DNA of 64,000 nt from Sphingomonadales bacterium (GTDB lineage: Bacteria; Pseudomonadota; Alphaproteobacteria; Sphingomonadales; Sphingomonadaceae), in contig JADKHG010000002.1 in the NCBI GenBank assembly GCA_016721875.1, positions 62,001 to 126,000 of the forward strand. Direction: 5' to 3'. Position numbers and translations under genes: made by a program. Below the pieces are notes generated by a model. The model saw only the letters and a program-made list of their open reading frames with translations. It was not told the origin of the DNA and ran no database searches. Below are positions 27,818 to 36,553 of the stretch, in pieces (the stretch's first letter is position 1; every line of letters starts with the position of its first letter).

Positions 27818-28207
27818 TTAGACAATCCTGATTTTTGACTTGTCCTGCGCATTTTGCGTCTTCTGGTCCAATCGGCGCAAATAGGAAGGCATGCTTTCGT
27901 TAGATTTGGCTCCGATCTGTTGCTGGGCTCCCCTAGGGTCGATCGGATAGTCGAATGCAATGCCAAATCTGGACTCAGCGATCCACGCCACTTTTCCACT
28001 GACCCAGCCGACATTTTTCAACTGGATTTCCACCGGCTCGCCGCGAGCCGCGCGAACAGGTGCTTCTGCCATTAAACCGCCTGACGAAATATTGCGGATG
28101 CGTACATCGCCTTGCTCGCCGGTAACGGGGAAGCGAAGTGCTGCCTTGACGAGAAGACTGTTGCGATCCTTGGTTCTTTTCATGTCGACCATTAATGCCG
28201 CGTCCAA
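27818..28207 (-). CDS. PilZ-domain protein
   Basis: 129 residues. LRFPVTGEQGDVRIRNISSGGLMAEAPV carries the PilZ (D/N)-x-S-x-x-G motif as NISSGG. The c-di-GMP-binding RxxxR motif is not clear: candidates are the Arg/Lys residues just upstream. PilZ proteins bind c-di-GMP and modulate motility or polysaccharide synthesis. It stands alone, converging on pgl and upstream of two pilin genes on the same strand. Confidence 0.75.
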   Translation of the reverse strand: MDAALMVDMKRTKDRNSLLVKAALRFPVTGEQGDVRIRNISSGGLMAEAPVRAARGEPVEIQLKNVGWVSGKVAWIAESRFGIAFDYPIDPRGAQQQIGAKSNESMPSYLRRLDQKTQNAQDKSKIRIV

Positions 28208-28323
28208 AATAGGATTACTCGGTTCAGAGTAACCGGTTTTGTAAAATGTTGAGCAAATCGACTAACAGCCAAATCTCGCCAAATCGTTAATCAGGTGGGC
28301 TTTGAACATATCGGTGCACAAGC

Positions 28324-28354
28324 AAAAGGGGCGGCGACCAATGGTCACCGCCCC
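28324..28354 (-). terminator. rho-independent terminator after the Flp pilin gene
   Basis: On the minus strand a 12-base GC-rich stem (GGGGCGGTGACC with loop ATT) is followed by TTTT. It lies about 45 bases beyond the stop of the pilin at 28399. Confidence 0.75.
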
Positions 28355-28398
28355 GATTTTGACGTGCGAACCTAGGGTTCGCCGTAACGTTTCGAAGA

Positions 28399-28563
28399 TT
28401 AGCCTTCGAGTTCGTTGTTCACGTCGTTGAAGGTGTTCGAGAGGTTTTCACCAAGAGCCGACATGGCAGTAATTGCCGCGACAGCGATCAGAGCAGCGAT
28501 CAGGCCGTATTCGATAGCCGTTGCACCTTCTTCGTTCTTGAAAAGCTTTTTAATCAGTTTCAT
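28399..28563 (-). CDS. Flp/Fap-type IVb pilin
   Basis: 54 residues from ATG 28563, which has an AGGAG seven bases upstream; a longer frame from 28587 is unlikely. A short basic leader (KLIKKLFKNEEG) is followed by ATAIEYGLIAALIAVAAI, the Flp prepilin signature with cleavage after Gly and Glu at mature position 5. It is assembled by the Tad system, of which CpaF is encoded at 32.4 kb. A strong terminator follows. Confidence 0.9.
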   Translation of the reverse strand: MKLIKKLFKNEEGATAIEYGLIAALIAVAAITAMSALGENLSNTFNDVNNELEG

Positions 28564-28667
28564 TTCTGGTCTCCTGTTCAAATTCAATCACCCTGGCAGT
28601 CAAATGGTCTTTTGACTGTCATCGAACCAATTACGAGGAATCTCCTACCAATTCGTTAAACGCTGTA

Positions 28668-28844
28668 TTAACTGGCGACATCGATGATATCGTTGGTTAC
28701 ATCGTTCCACATATCGGTCGTCGACCCTGCCACATTGTTGAGTGCCGCCATCATGGCGATAACCAACAAGGACAAAATCAGTCCGTATTCTACTGCCGTC
28801 GCTCCCTGTTGGCATTTTGCAATGCCACGAATAAATTCCAACAT
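28668..28844 (-). CDS. second Flp-type pilin
   Basis: 58 residues from ATG 28844 (a second ATG at 28862 would add six residues). Leader MLEFIRGIAKCQQG, then ATAVEYGLILSLLVIAMM. The C-terminal part is more acidic and longer than that of the first pilin and not closely similar to it, so this may be a minor pilin. The 80-base gap to the first pilin gene leaves room for a separate promoter. Confidence 0.85.
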   Translation of the reverse strand: MLEFIRGIAKCQQGATAVEYGLILSLLVIAMMAALNNVAGSTTDMWNDVTNDIIDVAS

Positions 28845-28930
28845 GACTTGGTCCAGTTCCATTCGTTGGTTGCGAGCAGTTGTTCTTTTTTCACATTGGC
28901 GTTAACAAAATCTTTCGAACCGGAACCAAA

Positions 28931-29341
28931 ATGAAAAAAAATCCGACAATGTTGCTCGTCGTGGCAGCCGCGCTTTGCGATGGCGCAGGAAAAATCCTGC
29001 TTCAGAAACGCCCTGAAGGAAGGTCCATGAGCGGTCTTTGGGAGTTTCCTGGTGGCAAGATTGAACCCGGCGAAACTCCAGAGCAGGCTCTGGTTCGCGA
29101 ACTGCGCGAAGAGCTTTCGATTGAGGTGTCTACCTGCGATCTGCAACCGCTGAGCTTTGCTAGCGAAACGCTTTCAGATCAGAATTTACTCCTGCTGCTT
29201 TACCACTGCGATCGCTGGGAAGGGGTGCCAGAACCGCTAGAAAGCCCAGAAATCGGTTGGTTTTCAGTGGAACAGATGCGCTCCCTTGCAATGCCACCTG
29301 CTGACTTGCCGCTGCTCGATCACCTTGCCCGTTCAGCCTAA
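28931..29341 (+). CDS. mutT: Nudix hydrolase, MutT (8-oxo-dGTPase)-like
   Basis: 136 residues from ATG 28931. The Nudix box is complete: GKIEPGETPEQALVRELREELSI (G-x5-E-x7-REUxEE). Preceded by SGLWEFPGG, typical of MutT. It would remove 8-oxo-dGTP from the nucleotide pool. Its 3' end overlaps the 3' end of the convergent methyltransferase gene by nine bases. Other Nudix substrates cannot be excluded. Confidence 0.85.
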   Translation: MKKNPTMLLVVAAALCDGAGKILLQKRPEGRSMSGLWEFPGGKIEPGETPEQALVRELREELSIEVSTCDLQPLSFASETLSDQNLLLLLYHCDRWEGVPEPLESPEIGWFSVEQMRSLAMPPADLPLLDHLARSA

Positions 29342-30214
29342 CATGTCATCTGCATCTTGGCCTGACGACAATATGTCAGCCAAAGATATAGTCGCGCTGC
29401 CCCGGCGCGCGGGCTTTGGTTGATCGGGGCCAGGGGCCCAGCCGCTCATATTCAAAAGGACATATTGTTCGGTTACTCTTTGTTCGATGTCTGCAAGGCT
29501 TAGCCAAGCATCGTCTAGCTGATGTAAAAACTTCTTTCCCAAATATCGCCTGTCTCCAAGCAAGGCATTGCCCAGCCCATGATCGCGCAAATCGGCAACC
29601 AATTGCCGCCAATCGGAATAGCGGACGTCAATGATATCCCGGTCAGCGACTGGGAGCGCAAAGCCAACCCGGCTTAGTAGATCGGCAAGAGTGCGGAGTT
29701 CGATTTGCGGATGGATATGGGTGGAGGCGCGGTCTCCTTCAGCCATTATCATTGCGGATTTCAGCTGTGCCAGTGATCCCGCACCAAATAGCGATCCCAG
29801 AAACAGGCCATCCGGCACAAGCAGCCGTCGAATCTGGATCAACAGACCGGGCAGATCGTTGACGCTATCCAGATTTCCAGCAGCGATGATTAGATCAAAG
29901 TCGCTTGGTGTGAATGGAAGCCTGTCTTCGGAAACCACTTCCACGCTTAGCGCTTGGGCGTCCGCGTGGCTCGTAGGAGCTAAAGTCACGTCGATAATGC
30001 GGTTCTGAAAAATGCGATCCGCCAGTATAGCAAGCGGACCTATTATGAGCGCGCGTTCAAATGGTCTCGAAATGCCTTTTAGACTCTCGCAAAGCTCGGC
30101 AGCGACATATTCCCAAAGAAATGGCTTAGCAGCGCGGCGGCTCGAGGCTCGATCGAGCAACGCCATTCGCCTTTGATTGTCAAAGAGGACAGGGGATGAG
30201 GGTGGTTTAGCCAT
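29333..30214 (-). CDS. class I SAM-dependent methyltransferase (NDUFAF5/BioC-like)
   Basis: 293 residues from ATG 30214. Opening SSPVLFDNQRRMALLDRA and the pattern RALIIGPLAILADRIF (weak motif I), DLIIAAGNLDSVNDLPGLL and LVPDGLFLGSLFGAGSL match the methyltransferase-11 group close to human NDUFAF5. The SAM-binding Gly-rich loop is degenerate (IGPLAI) compared with the usual E/DxGxGxG. Divergent from comF with 42 bases between. Confidence 0.7.
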   Translation of the reverse strand: MAKPPSSPVLFDNQRRMALLDRASSRRAAKPFLWEYVAAELCESLKGISRPFERALIIGPLAILADRIFQNRIIDVTLAPTSHADAQALSVEVVSEDRLPFTPSDFDLIIAAGNLDSVNDLPGLLIQIRRLLVPDGLFLGSLFGAGSLAQLKSAMIMAEGDRASTHIHPQIELRTLADLLSRVGFALPVADRDIIDVRYSDWRQLVADLRDHGLGNALLGDRRYLGKKFLHQLDDAWLSLADIEQRVTEQYVLLNMSGWAPGPDQPKPARRGSATISLADILSSGQDADDMLG

Positions 30215-30256
30215 AATGGCGCTTGTGAAGTTTCTACGGTTGGACAACAAGTCCTA

Positions 30257-31029
30257 ATGGTCCGGTCCAATAACATGTTGCGGTCGCTGTTTGATTTCGC
30301 TCTTCCGCCCCGATGTCCGGGCTGCGGTTCTATTACCCAAGAGCAGAACAGCTTTTGCGTGACTTGCTGGCAGTCTCTGGATTTTCTGGCGGGCCCTTCT
30401 TGCGTGAGTTGCCAGCTTCCTTTGCCATTTTCATCGAACGAGGAAAGCCAGTGCGCTGCATGCATGGCGTCGCCACCGCTGCATAATGGCATAAAAGCAG
30501 CGGTTGCCTATTGCGATTTGGCTCGCACCGTTGTGCTTCGGTTCAAATATGGCAGGCGAATTGGGTTGGCTTATACGATTGCCGCGCATTTGCGTCGGTA
30601 TTTGGAGCATTTACCAGACGGCGCAATTTTCATTCCGGTTCCGCTACACTGGACCCGATTGTGGGGCAGGAGCTTCAATCAGGCTGAATTGATCGCACGT
30701 ATATTGGCAAAAGACGCTGGCCAAACATTGATACCTGACCTTCTGGTGCGAAAAAGACGGACCCAGGCGCTCGGTAAATATTCCGCGCGTGAGCGGGCCA
30801 AAATCGTTCCGGAGCTTTCGCCATTTCACCGAGATATGCCGACCGCGTCCGCGGTAAAAACATCGCTCTGGTGGATGATGTCTATACTACGGGAGCGACA
30901 ACCGATGCCTGCGTCAAAATCCTGAAAAAGGCGGGAGCCAACTCGGTAACGATATTTTGCTGGGCACGAGTATTGCCGATGGGGCTGGAACGATCAGATC
31001 TCGCGTCAGCCTTAGCAGCAGATGCTTGA
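30257..31029 (+). CDS. ComF-family phosphoribosyltransferase, frameshifted
   Basis: The N-terminal zinc ribbon (CPGCGS, CVTCW, CVSCQLPL, CAAC) and FKYGRRIGLAY...PVPLHWTRLWGRSFNQAELIA are typical of ComF. The frame from 30257 loses the family at about 30805. The remaining part is in another frame and encodes the PRPP motif (VDDVYTTGATT), ending at 31029. One added base near the AAAATC at 30805 restores a continuous protein. ComF proteins act in DNA uptake in some bacteria; here the role is unknown. Same-strand glutaredoxin follows within about 35 bases. Confidence 0.8.
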
Positions 31030-31060
31030 CTTGTTCACCGCCAGCCACCATTTCCTTCTC

Positions 31061-31327
31061 ATGTCAGCAACGGTCGAAATCTACACCCGCTTCGCTTGTC
31101 CCTATTGCTATCGAGCAAAGCTGCTTCTCGAAGAAAAGGGTGCGGAATTTGTCGAAATCGACGCAAATGGCGACAAGCGCGTAGAATCGATAGAACGTTC
31201 GGGTGGGCGCACAAGCGTGCCGCAAATTTTCATCGATGGCTTTCATGTTGGCGGATGCGATGACCTCTACGCGCTGGACCGAGCTGGAAAATTGGTTTCG
31301 CTCTTGAACGGTGACAAGGTTTCATGA
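31061..31327 (+). CDS. grxC: glutaredoxin 3
   Basis: 88 residues. The active site is CPYC at residues 13-16 (TRFACPYCYRAK), with the cis-Pro in TSVPQIFIDGFHVGGCDDL, the glutathione-binding TVP-like and GG-CDD blocks. It reduces protein disulfides with glutathione. The stop overlaps the start of the DUF1178 gene (ATGA), an arrangement seen in other sphingomonads to my knowledge. Confidence 0.92.
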   Translation: MSATVEIYTRFACPYCYRAKLLLEEKGAEFVEIDANGDKRVESIERSGGRTSVPQIFIDGFHVGGCDDLYALDRAGKLVSLLNGDKVS

Positions 31328-31803
31328 TCACCTTTGATCTTCAATGTGCATCCTCGAATCACCGATTCGAAGGCTGGTTTGCCTCATCGCAGGAATATGA
31401 GCGTCAGTGCCTGCAAGGTCTGGTAGCTTGCCCCGTGTGCGGTTCGACAGACGTTGGCAAGGCTGTCATGGCACCCAATATTGCGCGCAAAGGCAATCAG
31501 CGTTCGTCTGAGATAGCTTCATCTCAGCCTGCGGGCGACATAGCGGTGAGCAATCAGCTGGAAATGCCATCAGAGATGGTCGAAGCGATTACCAAACTTG
31601 CGCAAATGCAAAGCGCTATGCTTGAAAAGTCGGAGTGGGTCGGCGACCGTTTTGTCGATGAAGCGCGCGCTATCCATTATGGCGAGGCAGAAGGCCGCAG
31701 CATTCATGGTCAGGCTACTTTGGAAGATGCGCGCGCCTTGCATGGGAAGGCGTGGGCGTGGCACCGCTGCCCTTGCCCTTCATCCCGCCCGAGGCAAAAT
31801 TGA
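31324..31803 (+). CDS. DUF1178 protein, probably frameshifted near the C-terminus
   Basis: 159 residues as read. MITFDLQCASSNHRFEGWFASSQEYERQ and CPVCGSTDVGKAVMAPNI are DUF1178 blocks with a CxxC pair likely to bind metal. The family normally ends with EEGI-x-VAPLP. In this window the expected end (EGVGVAPLPLPFIPPEAK) is encoded in another frame from about 31748, so a one-base indel near GCATGGGAAGG is likely. Function unknown. The gene runs up to a tRNA-Arg gene 35 bases downstream. Confidence 0.75.
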   Translation: MITFDLQCASSNHRFEGWFASSQEYERQCLQGLVACPVCGSTDVGKAVMAPNIARKGNQRSSEIASSQPAGDIAVSNQLEMPSEMVEAITKLAQMQSAMLEKSEWVGDRFVDEARAIHYGEAEGRSIHGQATLEDARALHGKAWAWHRCPCPSSRPRQN

Positions 31804-31838
31804 CCGGCCTGCGCTCCGTCGTTATGGCAACCAGTGGA

Positions 31839-31915
31839 GCACCCATAGCTCAGCAGGATAGAGCATCAGATTCCTAATCTGGGGGCCACTGGTTCGAATC
31901 CAGTTGGGTGCACCA
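31839..31915 (+). tRNA. tRNA-Arg (CCT anticodon)
   Basis: 77 bases with a seven-base acceptor stem (GCACCCA/TGGGTGC), D arm (AGCTCAGCAGGATAGAGC), anticodon loop TTCCTAA with CCT at 31873-31875, TTCGAATC T-loop, and an encoded discriminator A plus CCA. All stems pair. Confidence 0.93.
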
Positions 31916-31946
31916 AAAAGCCCGCAGGTCACACCCGCAGGCTTTT
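31916..31946 (-). terminator. rho-independent terminator of the Ala-rich lipoprotein gene
   Basis: A 14-base stem closed by AAAA/TTTT with a three-base loop. On the minus strand every position pairs (two G-T wobbles), while on the plus strand two positions mismatch, so it suits the minus-strand gene at 31968. It may also end the plus-strand tRNA transcript. Confidence 0.75.
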
Positions 31947-31967
31947 CTAGTCTATGGCAGTGCAAGC

Positions 31968-32291
31968 TTAGCGAGTGGCTTCTTTGGCTGCTTCACCCAT
32001 TTCCTTGGCCTTGTCGCCGGCTTTCTCTGCAGCGGTGCCAGCTGCAGCGGCTGCGTCACCAGCGACTTCTTTCGCCTTGTCGCCTGCTTTTGCGGCTGCG
32101 TCGGCAGTTGCGTCGGCGGCGCCTTCAGCGGCTTCCATCGCTCCTTCGGCCGCCTTGTCGACTGCCTCGCCGGTTGCTTCGCCAACGGCTTCAGCAGCCT
32201 CAGCAGTTTCCTTCGCGGCTTCGTCTGCTTTTTCACCGCAACCTGCGAGTGAAAGAGCAAATGCAAATGCGACCAGTGCTAGTTTTTTCAT
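31968..32291 (-). CDS. small Ala/Lys/Glu-rich lipoprotein
   Basis: 107 residues. The signal peptide ends in LSLAGC, a lipobox with Cys18. The mature part is a low-complexity helix of Ala, Glu, Lys and Asp with heptad-like repeats (AAEGAADATADAAAKAGDKAKEVAGDA), resembling entericidin/LEA-like small stress lipoproteins. Likely anchored in the envelope; function unknown. The plus-strand frames over it stay open only because of repeated GCN codons. Confidence 0.75.
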   Translation of the reverse strand: MKKLALVAFAFALSLAGCGEKADEAAKETAEAAEAVGEATGEAVDKAAEGAMEAAEGAADATADAAAKAGDKAKEVAGDAAAAAGTAAEKAGDKAKEMGEAAKEATR

Positions 32292-32381
32292 GTTCCTGAC
32301 TCTCCGGAAATTTTACGGAGCGCCAAGCTAATCGACAAGGTCGCTGTCGATCAAGACCATTTTGACATGATCGCTAAAGGC

Positions 32382-33935
32382 TTAGAGGCAAGCCTCCAGA
32401 TAGGGCTGATCGAATCCGAACTGGCGCGCCTTTTCCAGCGTATAAGGACGGACGCCGCCTGCCACGAACTCGCCATGGATTTTCCCGTCGGGATCTTCGT
32501 CGCGATATTCGAATTTGAACAGATCCTGCGTCACAATGACATCGCCTTCCATCCCGATCACTTCGGTGATCTGAGTGGTCCGACGCGAGCCGTCGCGCAG
32601 GCGTTTAACCTGAACAATCATATCGACCGATTCAGCAATCTGTCGTGAGATGGCCTCCTTGGGGATTTTGATATCACCCATCAGGATCATATTCTCCATA
32701 CGCGCCAAACATTCGCGCGGATTGTTGGAGTGGAGCGTGCACATCGAGCCATCATGGCCAGTGTTCATAGCCGCCAAAAGGTCGAAACATTCCGCACCAC
32801 GAATTTCGCCGAGGATGATGCGGTCGGGGCGCATACGCAGGGCGTTCTTCACAAGGTCACCGATGGTGATAGCGCCTTCGCCTTCAAGGTTCGGAGGTCG
32901 GGTTTCGAGCGGCAGCCAGTGCGGTTGCTGCAAACGAAGTTCGGCGGCGTCTTCGATCGTCAAAACGCGTTCGCCCGGGTCGATCATTTTTGACAGGGCG
33001 TTGAGCATTGTCGTTTTACCCGAACCCGTACCGCCAGAGATGACGATATTCATCCGGCAAGCACCGGCGATTTTCAGGCAAGTCGCCATTTTCTCGCTCA
33101 TCGAACCGAAGTTCTTGAGCATGTCGATGGTGATTGGCTTTTCGGAGAATTTACGAATTGAAATCGCGGTACCGCGCAATGACAGCGGCGGCACGATCAC
33201 GTTGACGCGGCTGCCGTCTTTCAAACGGGCATCGGCGAGCGGTGTGGTCTGGTCGACACGGCGACCGACCTGGTTCACAATACGCTGGGCGATCTGGAAT
33301 AGATGCTCTTCATCACGGAACTGAATCCCCGAAATGGTCAGCTTGCCCTTTTTTTCAATATAGGTCTGGAAGGGCCCATTGACCATGATGTCCGAGATGT
33401 CGGGATCGGACAGCAGTTCTTCGAGCGGACCAAAACCAAGCAGTTCGTCCACCAATACTTTTTCCAACGCGAATTGTTCACGCCGGTTGAGGGTCAGTTT
33501 GAGTTCGGCAAGAACTTCAAGGATGATCGGGCGGAATTCTTCGGTCAGCTCTTCTTTGTTGAGCGACGCGGCGGCTTCAGGATCGACACGTTCGAGTAGG
33601 CGTGGAAGCACCTGCTCTTTGATCTTGTGGACCGACGCCTCAAAACCTTCGCCGCCCGTTTCTACGTCACCCGAGGAAGATGCCCGGTCGGCAAGGCGCT
33701 GCATCGCGTCGGTTTGCTTCGGTGCGACGGCAGCACCTGGCAATTCTACCGAATCAATCGATGGGAATTGAGCGCCGCCAGGAACGGTTGCCGAGGGCAA
33801 AGATGATTCCATTGAATGCGAAGCTGGCGAGGGGGCAGCCGACGAGCTTCCGCCGCCGGACATAGGCCGCGCAACGCCAAAACTGGGGCGACTGTTGTTC
33901 AGTCCGGGTTTCTTGCCAAACGCGCTCACAGGCAT
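32382..33935 (-). CDS. cpaF: CpaF/TadA-type secretion ATPase
   Basis: 517 residues from ATG 33935. Walker A GGTGSGKTT, Walker B region DRIILGEIRGAE, and Asp/His boxes typical of the VirB11/GspE superfamily. N-terminal Pro/Ser-rich stretch of about 100 residues, then the KIKEQVLPRLLERVDPEAAA and DIMVNGPFQTYIE CpaF blocks. It powers assembly of the Flp pilus (two pilin genes lie 4 kb away). Other tad genes are absent from the window, so the locus is split or only this part is captured. No ribosome-binding site is obvious. Confidence 0.9.
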   Translation of the reverse strand: MPVSAFGKKPGLNNSRPSFGVARPMSGGGSSSAAPSPASHSMESSLPSATVPGGAQFPSIDSVELPGAAVAPKQTDAMQRLADRASSSGDVETGGEGFEASVHKIKEQVLPRLLERVDPEAAASLNKEELTEEFRPIILEVLAELKLTLNRREQFALEKVLVDELLGFGPLEELLSDPDISDIMVNGPFQTYIEKKGKLTISGIQFRDEEHLFQIAQRIVNQVGRRVDQTTPLADARLKDGSRVNVIVPPLSLRGTAISIRKFSEKPITIDMLKNFGSMSEKMATCLKIAGACRMNIVISGGTGSGKTTMLNALSKMIDPGERVLTIEDAAELRLQQPHWLPLETRPPNLEGEGAITIGDLVKNALRMRPDRIILGEIRGAECFDLLAAMNTGHDGSMCTLHSNNPRECLARMENMILMGDIKIPKEAISRQIAESVDMIVQVKRLRDGSRRTTQITEVIGMEGDVIVTQDLFKFEYRDEDPDGKIHGEFVAGGVRPYTLEKARQFGFDQPYLEACL

Positions 33936-34106
33936 CCTCACGATCAAAATGGTAAATGTTCGTGAGTGGGAGGTAACGCGAAATGGTGAACAAACTGGTA
34001 ATGAATGGCCGTCCGAAATGACAAACCGAGCGCCGCTGTGTAAAAATTTCTTCCCTGCAGCATACTGAACGCCTAGCGCGGCGGAGTATTTTATCATTGA
34101 GGCACC

Positions 34107-34985
34107 ATGCGAAAATCCAACGGATTTGTGATTGCACTGGCTGGGTTTGCACTTCTTTCGTGTGGCGATGCGGTTATCAAGTCGATGGCAGGCGAATGGC
34201 CAGCAACGGCCATCGCCGCTTTGCGCTTTTGCATCGCGATTCCGCTGCTTGGGATTTTGGTGCTTGCTCAAAATGGCAAGCAGGCGCTTGTGGTCCGCCG
34301 TCCGGTCTTGCAGGCTGCTAGAGGTGTTTCGATTGCATTTGCGTCGCTGCTGTTTTTTCTCAGCCTGTTTTTCATGCCGCAAGCTGAGGCGACCGCGATC
34401 GTCTTCGTCAACCCGATATTGACGGCCATTTTATCGATGGTGTTTCTTCGCGAACGGATGAATTATGCCGGTGGGCAAGCGCCGCGGTAGCGCTTTGCGG
34501 AGTGGCGCTGATTCTGCGCCCCAATCTTGCGGAATTGGGATTGATCGCGCTGTTGCCTTTGGTCGCGGCCTTCTTCTTCGCTTGTATGATGATCTTCAAC
34601 CGAATGGCGGCCGGCACCGACTGCGGTTGTGCTGCAATTCTACCTTGCGCTTGCTGCAACGCCGCTGCTCATGCTGTTCGCGGTGACAGGTCACTATTCA
34701 GGTATCGAAGCACTACAGGTTACGACGCCGGATTGGTCGATCATTGCGCGCTGCGCCATCGTCGCCGTTTCGGCGAGCCTCGCATCGGACCAATCTGCGC
34801 GGGGGACGACGCGCGCCAATGCCGCTGTGGCTGCACAGGCGGTCTATATCCAGTTGCCCGTTGCGCTTGCTATCGACGCGTTTATTTTCCGGCATTGGCC
34901 TGATCTCGCGGCTATGATCGGGGTAGTGCTGATCATTTCCGCGGGTCTAGTGAATGGTCTGATCCCGCTGATGAGGAGGAAATAG
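34107..34985 (+). CDS. EamA/DMT-family transporter, frameshifted twice
   Basis: The fold is that of a ten-TM drug/metabolite transporter. Part 1 (34107 to 34470) has the first half (LSCGDAVIKSMAGEWPATAIAALRF, QAEATAIVFVNPILTAILS). Part 2 (about 34472-34615) has the WASAAVALCGVALILRP middle. Part 3 (to 34985) ends with GVVLIISAGLVNGLIPLMRRK. One base is missing near 34470 and one base is extra, or two missing, near 34616; the shifts cancel. Substrate unknown. Probably intact in the organism. Confidence 0.75.
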
Positions 34986-35418
34986 ATGCGGTTTCTGTTC
35001 TTGCTGCCACTGGCGATGGCTTCGTCAATCGCTGCCGCCAATACGCCGGCTCCTCTACCCGACTGGATGACCGGGGCGGGTAAAGCGATGGCGCAAAAGC
35101 CGATGAATAACCCCCGTGCCGGATGATGATCGTTGCCAGCCGCCTGGGCGAAGGCGAGATGCTGAATTTTGGGAGCATATGTGATCGAGCGCGGACCAGA
35201 TGGGCAATCTTTGCTTTGTGGCGATCGCCGCTGACCAGCAGCCGGTAAGGTTCGGTGCGGTTAGGGCGGGACAAACTGAGATTATATTTGAGAACCCAGA
35301 TCACGACTATCCACAACGCATCCGCTATTGGCGTGAAGGCGACATATTGAAAGCGGAAATATCTTTGCTTGATGGCAGCAAAGCTGTGCAATTCCTGTTT
35401 AACCGAATGGGCGGCTGA
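34986..35418 (+). pseudogene. DUF6265-like exported protein, multiply frameshifted
   Basis: Signal peptide in one frame (MRFLFLLPLAMASSIAAA, then PLPDWMTG), middle blocks in two other frames (RMMIVASRLGEGEMLNF, then WEHM, VIERGPDG), and a clear C-terminus at 35200-35418 (IIFENPDHDYPQRIRYWREGDILKAEI). The order fits DUF6265-type proteins (DW-x-x-G, then F-x-NP-x-HD-x-P-x-R-x-x-Y). At least three indels would be needed. Either real decay or a poorly resolved stretch of sequence. It begins right after the DMT transporter stop. Confidence 0.6.
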
Positions 35419-35492
35419 GCTTTGAAATCGTCCGTTGCCACCAGTACATCCCCGCTGTCGCTCGATTGCGGGAGAACGGCTAAGGACTGTTG

Positions 35493-36224
35493 ATGAATCC
35501 GATAAATTCCAAACAACTTGTCGTTGCCTGTATCATGACGGGGCTCGCCACGCCTTCTGTTGCCTATTCTGATCCGGTCGGCGTTTATCGATCCTGTATT
35601 GTGACAATGGACGTGGGCGATGGCGAGTGGGTAGCGTCCCGTAATTTGACCGAATCTGCTTCTGAGGTGCAGGCGTCACGTGACAGCTTTAGCTTCGAGC
35701 CCAAACAGGCAATTGCATTTCAGCCAAATGCCATTTTACGGTGGGAACTGGATTACTATTGGCCTGTAAAAGCCACCGACCGAAAAACCATCGAAGACAG
35801 CGACATCGGCGTTCTTCTCTATTTCAGCTTCGATTTTTCGAAGGAGCAAGGGGAGCCCAAAAAGCCGGACAAAACCTGGTTGCATCTGTTCCGATCCGTC
35901 AATCCGAACGAGCGGAGGCTGGCAGCGACTAGCCTTTATACCGATATGTGGTGGGACAAGTTTTCGAGCGGCAAGGTTTCGGGCAAGGCTGCAATCCCCC
36001 TGGATCACCTGTTGGCGTTTGGACAAGGCTATGACGTGCTGGCGTGGGATATACAGTCTGCGCCCGATCGTTTTGGTGCAACCCAAAAACTGGCTAGTGG
36101 TATGTTGCCGATTTCGGCGATGCGCAACAGGAAAGGGGCGATCCTAAAGTTGCGCAAGCTGCTCGACAAAAAAGCCGCGCGATATAAAAAGGAATGCGAC
36201 TTTCCGATCACGGTCAGTCAATGA
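35493..36224 (+). CDS. hypothetical exported protein
   Basis: 243 residues from ATG 35493 (the open frame begins with a TTG at 35490). A signal peptide (LVVACIMTGLATPSVAYS) is visible. The mature part is rich in aromatic residues (LRWELDYYWPV, WLHLFRSV, YTDMWWDKF) with no recognised family. It stands between the broken DUF6265 gene and the ATP synthase operon, which is on the opposite strand. Function unknown. Confidence 0.6.
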   Translation: MNPINSKQLVVACIMTGLATPSVAYSDPVGVYRSCIVTMDVGDGEWVASRNLTESASEVQASRDSFSFEPKQAIAFQPNAILRWELDYYWPVKATDRKTIEDSDIGVLLYFSFDFSKEQGEPKKPDKTWLHLFRSVNPNERRLAATSLYTDMWWDKFSSGKVSGKAAIPLDHLLAFGQGYDVLAWDIQSAPDRFGATQKLASGMLPISAMRNRKGAILKLRKLLDKKAARYKKECDFPITVSQ

Positions 36225-36290
36225 AAAAGGCCCGGCACTCTGTCGAATGCCAAACCTCTTATTTGCCTCACCTTTGTCAGGTGTGGTGAC

Positions 36291-36544
36291 TTAGTCGAGC
36301 TTTTCGGCCAAGATCGTCAAGCCCTTTTCATTGACCTCGGCAAAAGCCGCGACACGGTCAATGTTTCGGGCGTGGCACCAGCGCTTGCATAGATGCTGAT
36401 CGCACCATCGCGCAGCGTTGACATCATGGGGCTGTGGCCTTCGAGCACACCGAAATCGCCCTCAGTCCCGGGAACGACGACCATATGGACGTCTTCCGAG
36501 CGGACGAGGCGTTCCGGTGTGACCAGTTCGAAATGCAATGCCAT
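36291..36544 (-). CDS. atpC: ATP synthase F1 epsilon subunit, frameshifted near the 3' end
   Basis: N-terminal part HFELVTPERLVRSEDVHMVVVPGTEGDFGVLEGHSPMMSTLRDG is the epsilon beta-sandwich. The frame derails after LTV at about 36365; another frame supplies AFAEVNEKGLTILAEKLD and a stop at 36291. At about 84 residues when corrected it lacks the long C-terminal helical arm, as in many alphaproteobacteria. The subunit couples F1 to the c-ring. Last gene of atpHAGDC. Confidence 0.85.
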
Positions 36545-36553
36545 GGCCGCTTC

